Below the pieces are notes generated by a model. The model worked only from the letters and a program-made list of their open reading frames with translations. It searched no databases and was not told the DNA's origin. Both the position numbers and the translations under genes were made by a program. DNA of 10,312 nt from the NCBI GenBank assembly GCA_945874815.1, contig CAMCIE010000028.1, forward strand, positions 1-10,312, in the 5' to 3' direction. This DNA is from an uncultured Bacteroidales bacterium (GTDB lineage: Bacteria; Bacteroidota; Bacteroidia; Bacteroidales; UBA932). This document shows positions 6,785 through 10,312 of the stretch, piece after piece (position 1 is the first letter of the stretch; each line of letters opens with the position of its first letter).

Positions 6785-7127
6785 AGATATCAGGAAATTT
6801 ATGCAAGAGAACAAGGTACATTCTGCTGACAGCAAGGAATTCATGGAAGAGCTCATAAGGCAGATGGACCTGCTTCCGACCCCGGCAAGCATGTCGGCAG
6901 AGGACGGGGGAATGGCCGAACTTATCCTGGAATTCAAAAAAAGGCTCAAGCGTTATTACCGCATATGTGCAATCCTGACCATAAGCCTGGATTGCATCAT
7001 CTGCGTCGTCCTTTTCGCTCTTGCTTTTCTTATCGGAGTCTCTAAACTTACTTTAATCGCAGCAGGAGTCCTGTCCGTGGGGGTTGTGGCCTGGACTCTG
7101 TCACGCAGCCCTCTGATTGAAATTTAG
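6774..7127 (+). CDS. small membrane protein, putative anti-sigma factor
   Basis: With the start at ATG 6774 the protein has 117 residues: an acidic soluble N-terminal part (1-62, beginning MTDKDIRKFMQENK) and two hydrophobic helices (about 64-89 and 91-109). This start overlaps the sigma gene by 11 nt, implying translational coupling; an in-frame ATG at 6756 is less likely. A short cytosolic N-terminal helix region followed by membrane helices, encoded directly after an ECF sigma gene, is the common anti-sigma layout, but I recognise no named anti-sigma domain such as a zinc-binding HxxxCxxC motif. The function is therefore inferred from position and topology. The gene ends 31 nt before the convergent TonB receptor stop. 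Confidence 0.8.
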   Translation: MTDKDIRKFMQENKVHSADSKEFMEELIRQMDLLPTPASMSAEDGGMAELILEFKKRLKRYYRICAILTISLDCIICVVLFALAFLIGVSKLTLIAAGVLSVGVVAWTLSRSPLIEI

Positions 7128-7132
7128 CGTGT

Positions 7133-7152
7133 ACGGGCCTTGGCCGTCCCGT
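7133..7152. terminator. possible short hairpin between convergent genes
   Basis: ACGGG and CCCGT (7133-7137 with 7148-7152) can pair around an interior containing CC/GG. It lies in the 31-nt gap between the converging stop codons. No T-run follows on either strand, so any termination role is weak. Confidence 0.2.
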
Positions 7153-7158
7153 CCATCC

Positions 7159-9513
7159 TCAGAATCTGAACCGGGCCCCGAAGGAGAAGTTTCTTCCGAA
7201 TCCCCAGAAACCACGGAAGCTTGCGGCATCATGCGAAGCTCCGTCCTTGCCCCTTTCGATGAACCTGGTTCCGAGAAGGTTGTCTCCCTGAGCGAATATT
7301 GTAAGGCCAATACGGTCTTCTCTTCCGAAGGCTCTCCAACTTCCTGTCCATGAGACATTTGCCCCTAAAAGATGATATCCGGGAATGCGGTACGAAGGCT
7401 GGCGGTCGTCCGGATTCGTTCTTGTCAGAGGGTCGAAATCGGCATACATCCTGTCGTTGAACTGCCAGTTTGCACTGATCCGGAATCCGGCAGGAATGTT
7501 GGCTCCGACAGATGCACCCACCTGAGTCTGAGGGGAATCGGCAACGGGAAGGTTGTCGCAATATACATTCAGCTTGCCAATCTCCAGGCCCGAATAATCG
7601 TCATAGATAACGGCCTGGACATCATTTTTCCACCTCCAGTCCCCGAACGAAGCAAAAGCATTGATTTCAAGCCACTTGCCCACATTCTGGCTGAGGCTCA
7701 GCTCTGCTCCGTAATGGAAGGCGTCAAGGCCCCTGACCATATATCTTGTATCTTCGGAGTCGAGCTGTTTGTATTTGTCCGACATCAGGGATTTGTTTTT
7801 CCAATACGCTGCATAGCCGGTCAGTTCGACGCTGCCGCTTGTCCAGACCCACCGCCAGCCGACCTCCCCGAGGCTGTTTCTTTCGTTGCGGACATCCCTG
7901 GTGATTTCATTGTTCCCGGAGGAAAACCACACGTTGCTGTACGGAAGCCTGCTGTACCAGCCCCCGTTGGCATAGAGGCTGTGTCCACGGTTTATCTTCC
8001 ACAACACTCCGGCTTTCACGCTCGCTCCCGTGCCTCCTGCTGCTTCGCTGAGGACGTCGTCTCCGACATAATTATATCTGTCCCAACGTTTTATAAGGCT
8101 TCCGAAGACGGATGCACCAATGTTGGCGTTGAAGCGGCGTGAGGAATATGAGGCGCTGATATATGCCGTTCCATGGTGGATGTTCTTGCCGTTGTCGGTC
8201 CTGACATAGTCGCCGGCATGTTTTATCGGATTGCGTCCTGCCAGACCGGCAAGTGACTTGTTTTCATAGTCCTCGATCCAGAAATCCGCCCCGAGAAGGT
8301 CCGTGATCTGTTCCTTTTCCCATGTGTAGTAGATCTGTCCATGCAGGCCGGTTCCCAGAGTCCAATGCTCCGTGAGGGAATATTCCATGGTTGAAATGGC
8401 TCCCGCCTGAGTGTGTCCTGCCATGTACTGGCTGAGGATGTTGACAGCCGATCCGTCGTCATTGCGGTTATTTGCAATGGCTTCATCCCAGTCTATCTGG
8501 CCGTCCTTCATGAATGATGAGATGTTTTTTCCCTTGCTTTCGCTCCATCGTCCTCCACCGCTGGCAAGTGCAAGATAGAGGGAGTTTTTCATTTTTATTT
8601 TATCTCCGTCCCATATATACTGCAGGGTGAAATATGGCTTGAAATAGTTGTTATAGCTCAGGTTGAAGGCCTTACCATCCCTCATGCCCCAGTTCTTGCT
8701 GTAGCTCAGGCCATATTGTTCCACTTCCTCCAGACTCAGCCGGGTGCTTCGCTGTTCATGTTTTTCCGGAGATCCGAGTGCCGTGAAAATGAGAGAATGT
8801 TCCTGCCCTATTTTTTTGCTGACGTTCAGCATATAGGCGAATGAATTCACCCTTGTTGCGTCCACATAGCCGTTTCCCCCGACATAGGATGCCATCAGGT
8901 TCACCGCCCATCCCTTCGGGAGGGTTCCGCTGCTGATTTTGACAAATCCCTTGACCGTGCCATAGTGTGAGCCATGGACTCCGGCTTCTGCGGAAAAGGT
9001 CTCTGAAGGCGATTCAGTGATGATGTTGACCGAGCCGCCTACTGAACCGTCCGACAGGAGGGATGCTCCGACTCCTTTCTGGATCTGGACTGCGTATGTG
9101 GCATCGGCAAGGCCCATCCAGTTGTTCCAGTACATGCTTCCGGTCACGAGTCCGCTGATTGGGATTCCGTTCAGCAGGACGGATATGTTGTCCTGCCCGA
9201 AGCCCCGGATGTTCAGTTTTGCGTCGCCGTAACTTCCTGATTCAGAGGTGGCATAAAGACTCGGGATGCCACGGAGCATCTCGGGATAGGTCCGCTCGGT
9301 TGCGCGTTGCCTGAGTTTCTCACCGTCGATTGTCGTCAGCCTCAGCGGGCTGGACGTGACGCTTGCAAATGTGGATTGGATGACTGCCTCCTGGATTGAG
9401 AGGGTGTCTGAAACTGATGGCACATCGTTTTCGTGTGCACGGGCATCATGGGCGGCCACAATACTTGCCGCCATCAGAATTGTGATGCCCATAAGAAAGT
9501 GCTTTGTTCTCAT
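7159..9513 (-). CDS. TonB-dependent outer-membrane receptor under an FMN riboswitch (putative flavin receptor)
   Basis: The 784-residue protein has a signal peptide (hydrophobic 6-21, cleavage likely after ARA at 26), a probable TonB-box region (DTLSIQEAVIQS, 36-47), a plug domain (about 48-170) with ERTYPEMLRGIPSLYATSES-type start, LNIRGFGQ (100-107), VLLNGIPI (112-119) and GSVGGSVNIIT (156-166), then a long beta-barrel ending in the aromatic strand FSFGARFRF. It lacks the N-terminal carboxypeptidase-like domain common in Bacteroidota SusC-type receptors, and no susD partner lies nearby. Such receptors import scarce large or bound nutrients using TonB energy. The FMN riboswitch 41 nt upstream is the only substrate clue and suggests uptake of riboflavin or another flavin; this is inference. 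It stands alone and converges on the sigma cluster. Confidence 0.93.
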   Translation of the reverse strand: MRTKHFLMGITILMAASIVAAHDARAHENDVPSVSDTLSIQEAVIQSTFASVTSSPLRLTTIDGEKLRQRATERTYPEMLRGIPSLYATSESGSYGDAKLNIRGFGQDNISVLLNGIPISGLVTGSMYWNNWMGLADATYAVQIQKGVGASLLSDGSVGGSVNIITESPSETFSAEAGVHGSHYGTVKGFVKISSGTLPKGWAVNLMASYVGGNGYVDATRVNSFAYMLNVSKKIGQEHSLIFTALGSPEKHEQRSTRLSLEEVEQYGLSYSKNWGMRDGKAFNLSYNNYFKPYFTLQYIWDGDKIKMKNSLYLALASGGGRWSESKGKNISSFMKDGQIDWDEAIANNRNDDGSAVNILSQYMAGHTQAGAISTMEYSLTEHWTLGTGLHGQIYYTWEKEQITDLLGADFWIEDYENKSLAGLAGRNPIKHAGDYVRTDNGKNIHHGTAYISASYSSRRFNANIGASVFGSLIKRWDRYNYVGDDVLSEAAGGTGASVKAGVLWKINRGHSLYANGGWYSRLPYSNVWFSSGNNEITRDVRNERNSLGEVGWRWVWTSGSVELTGYAAYWKNKSLMSDKYKQLDSEDTRYMVRGLDAFHYGAELSLSQNVGKWLEINAFASFGDWRWKNDVQAVIYDDYSGLEIGKLNVYCDNLPVADSPQTQVGASVGANIPAGFRISANWQFNDRMYADFDPLTRTNPDDRQPSYRIPGYHLLGANVSWTGSWRAFGREDRIGLTIFAQGDNLLGTRFIERGKDGASHDAASFRGFWGFGRNFSFGARFRF

Positions 9514-9515
9514 AA

Positions 9516-9553
9516 AACCTTGACTTGTTACTTATGGCATACAATTCAAGGCT
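9516..9553 (-). promoter_or_regulatory. hairpin at the receptor start codon, candidate expression platform
   Basis: Between the aptamer and the ATG the minus strand carries AGCCUUGA (9553-9546) and UCAAGGUU (9523-9516), which pair through eight pairs including one G-U around a 22-nt loop. The stem ends 2 nt before the start codon and could block ribosome entry. A full U-run terminator is not present, so control of translation is more likely than of transcription. The pairing is seen; its switching is inferred. Confidence 0.45.
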
Positions 9554-9832
9554 GTCTTCTTCCATCCAGACTTACCTCACTTGTTTTCAGAATCTTTCAG
9601 GCCTCCCGGCACCTTTCCGGTCTCTTGTGGCTTTTGACTTTCGGGGTCTTTCAGGCCTCCTGACACCCTTGTAGTCTTTCGGGCTCTCAGGAGGCTTCAA
9701 TTTTCCTGTAAGCTATCAGCAGATTCTATTAAACAAAGCGGGGAACACTGTCGGTGCCGTAGTTCCAACGGCTCATGCCTTTCGGCTCGCGGACTATACC
9801 GCCGATCGGGATTCTCACCCTGCCCTGAAGTT
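9554..9832 (-). promoter_or_regulatory. FMN riboswitch (RFN element) with an expanded P6 arm
   Basis: On the minus strand the conserved RFN blocks appear in order: CUUCAGGGCAGGGUG and AGAAUCCCGAUCGGCGGU (9830-9798), AGUCCGCGAGCC, a short hairpin with loop UGGAACU closed by GCCGU/ACGGC, ACCGACAGU (9755-9747), and finally AAGUCUGGAUGGAAGAAGA (9573-9555). These match the FMN aptamer of the Bacillus rib operon and Fusobacterium block by block. FMN aptamers bind flavin mononucleotide and usually shut down downstream expression. The oddity is 173 nt (9574-9746) between the two P6 strands, where a loop of a few nucleotides is normal. The P1 stem is short here (CUUC/GAAG). The element precedes a TonB receptor gene, with a -7 box just upstream. 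Confidence 0.93.
9593..9695 (-). repeat. imperfect 54-nt repeat and hairpin inside the riboswitch insert
   Basis: On the plus strand TCTTTCAGGCCTCC starts at 9593 and again at 9647, followed in both by a near-identical G-CACC; the similarity fades after about 21 nt. The core CTTTC occurs five times (9594, 9613, 9638, 9648, 9676), giving GAAAG in the RNA. Within the second unit, GCCUCCUGA (9695-9687) pairs perfectly with UCAGGAGGC (9663-9655). Confidence 0.6.
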
Positions 9833-9841
9833 ATGCGGCCG

Positions 9842-9849
9842 CAAAGATA
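9842..9849 (-). promoter_or_regulatory. -7 box of the riboswitch/TonB receptor transcript
   Basis: The minus strand reads TATCTTTG, matching TAnnTTTG, about 12 nt before the first aptamer base. The position expected for the -33 box falls within the end of repeat copy B and shows no clear TTTG. Transcription from here would give a leader of roughly 320 nt. Confidence 0.6.
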
Positions 9850-9859
9850 ATGAAAAATC

Positions 9860-10050
9860 TGAACTTCACGTTTTCGTCCGGAAAATGATTGTTTTCCCGG
9901 ACAAAATGTATTTTTTTTCGCGATTTGTCCGGAAATTAGTGGTTTCCCCGGACGAATTGGGATAAGCGACTTGTATCATGTCCATAAGGCCTGCAAGGAG
10001 TTGACTTTTCTCAGATGTTGGAGTCAATATCGAGATAATTGCAAAAAAAA
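9860..10050 (-). repeat. 190-bp intergenic repeat, copy B (inverted relative to copy A)
   Basis: This is the reverse complement of 278-466 at about 95% identity. The two GTCCGG stem-loops remain foldable. In the sense direction (minus strand here) the changes in the second hairpin are C to U and A to G in one arm, and both keep pairing as G-U; the first hairpin loses one end pair. The repeat lies between two promoters, that of the TonB receptor and that of tRNA-Gln. Confidence 0.85.
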
Positions 10051-10060
10051 TAGAAAAAAG

Positions 10061-10091
10061 TTTGCAGATTCACAAAACATTACTACCTTTG
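10061..10091 (+). promoter_or_regulatory. promoter of tRNA-Gln
   Basis: TTTG (10061-10064), a 19-nt spacer and TACCTTTG (10084-10091) match the consensus exactly. GTTTGCAG around the -33 box and CAATCCC plus CGAAA after the -7 box match the tRNA-Leu promoter almost base for base. Confidence 0.85.
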
Positions 10092-10106
10092 CAATCCCAA
10101 ACGAAA

Positions 10107-10260
10107 GTGGTCGCCACTTCCCCCACAAAAAAGGGAGAGGGTTGGTTTAAAAGGCCTCATCAGAGGCCGCGACCGGGCCGGGTATTTGCACCAGCAAATA
10201 CGGAAAGGCGAAAAGGTCGCCACTTCCCCCACAAGGGGGGGACGGGAGGGGGGAAATATA
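10107..10260 (+). repeat. structured leader with a 20-bp direct repeat before tRNA-Gln
   Basis: The 20 bases from 10109-10128 recur exactly at 10215-10234 (GGTCGCCACTTCC start). Hairpins: AGTGG-TCG-CCACT (10106-10118), GGCCTC-ATCA-GAGGCC (10153-10168) and GTATTTGC-ACCA-GCAAATAC (10182-10201), the last enclosed by GCGACC/GGTCGC (10169-10174 with 10215-10220). No coding potential is evident. It looks like a dispersed repeat lying between a tRNA promoter and its tRNA. Confidence 0.6.
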
Positions 10261-10261
10261 T

Positions 10262-10312
10262 TGAGATATGGTGTAATGGTAGCACTACAGATTCTGGCTC
10301 TGTCAGTGAGGG
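10262..10312 (+). tRNA. tRNA-Gln(CTG), 3' part cut by window end
   Basis: The 5' acceptor strand TGAGATA is followed by TG, a D arm (GTGT/GCAC) and an anticodon stem ACAGA/TCTGT enclosing the loop TTCTGGC, so the anticodon is CTG, reading CAG for glutamine. The T arm and the 3' acceptor strand lie outside the window, so acceptor pairing cannot be checked. Confidence 0.88.

Noticed and set aside
7372-8142. A 256-codon open frame on the plus strand
   Set aside because: It lies wholly antisense to the TonB receptor, whose reading frame has a signal peptide, plug and barrel motifs; the plus-strand product shows no domain.
6284-9513. A FecI-FecR-FecA type system linking the ECF sigma gene to the TonB receptor
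   Set aside because: No FecR-like gene is present, the receptor lacks the extra N-terminal signalling domain, and it is convergent with its own riboswitch leader.
9554-9832. A cobalamin riboswitch, the commonest riboswitch before TonB receptors
   Set aside because: The B12-box and its GCCACTG core are missing, while every conserved RFN block matches the FMN aptamer.
278-10050. A composite transposon or genomic island bounded by the inverted repeats
   Set aside because: The enclosed genes include core rpsP, rimM and a tRNA, and no transposase, integrase or target duplication is seen.
10107-10260. A CRISPR array from the 20-bp repeated unit
   Set aside because: Only two units, 106 nt apart, with hairpins rather than a uniform spacer between them, and no cas genes.

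Overview
The window looks like chromosomal DNA of a Bacteroidales-type bacterium (phylum Bacteroidota). The signs are several promoters of the Bacteroidota form TTTG-N19/20-TAnnTTTG, the absence of Shine-Dalgarno motifs before starts, a ribosomal protein S16 with a long Ala/Glu/Lys tail, an M13 peptidase made as a lipoprotein, a DUF2147 protein, and a three-gene sigma cluster whose first gene resembles DUF6249. The genus cannot be fixed from this sequence. All calls come from reading the sequence by eye; no database search was run.

Layout. Positions 1-490 have no gene: a hairpin-rich REP-like element (about 20-120), two terminator-like hairpins (175-219), and copy A of a 190-bp repeat (278-466). 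On the minus strand, 491-3635 is a two-gene unit: an M13 metallopeptidase lipoprotein followed 4 nt later by a Tat-exported calcineurin-like phosphoesterase. Upstream of it are a tRNA-Leu(GAG) with its own promoter and terminator, and a small exported DUF2147 protein. Divergent from DUF2147, with overlapping promoters, runs rpsP-rimM on the plus strand, closed by a terminator at 5704-5732. Next comes a plus-strand set (5825-7127): a three-helix membrane protein, an ECF-type sigma factor, and a small two-helix membrane protein overlapping the sigma gene, probably its anti-sigma factor. Convergent with it is a minus-strand TonB-dependent outer-membrane receptor (7159-9513).

The most notable element is the leader of that receptor. 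Positions 9554-9832 (minus) hold a clear FMN riboswitch (RFN element), so the receptor is probably made when flavin is scarce and may take up riboflavin, FMN or a related flavin. The aptamer is unusual: about 173 nt are inserted where the short P6 loop normally lies. The insert's ends pair into a helix of roughly 18-19 bp continuing P6, and its interior carries an imperfect 54-nt repeat and a perfect 9-bp hairpin. A further hairpin ends 2 nt before the receptor start codon and may be the expression platform.

The right end (9860-10312) holds copy B of the 190-bp repeat, inverted relative to copy A and about 95% identical, so the two copies bracket about 9.4 kb. It is followed by a tRNA promoter, a 155-nt structured leader with a 20-bp direct repeat, and a tRNA-Gln(CUG) cut by the window end.
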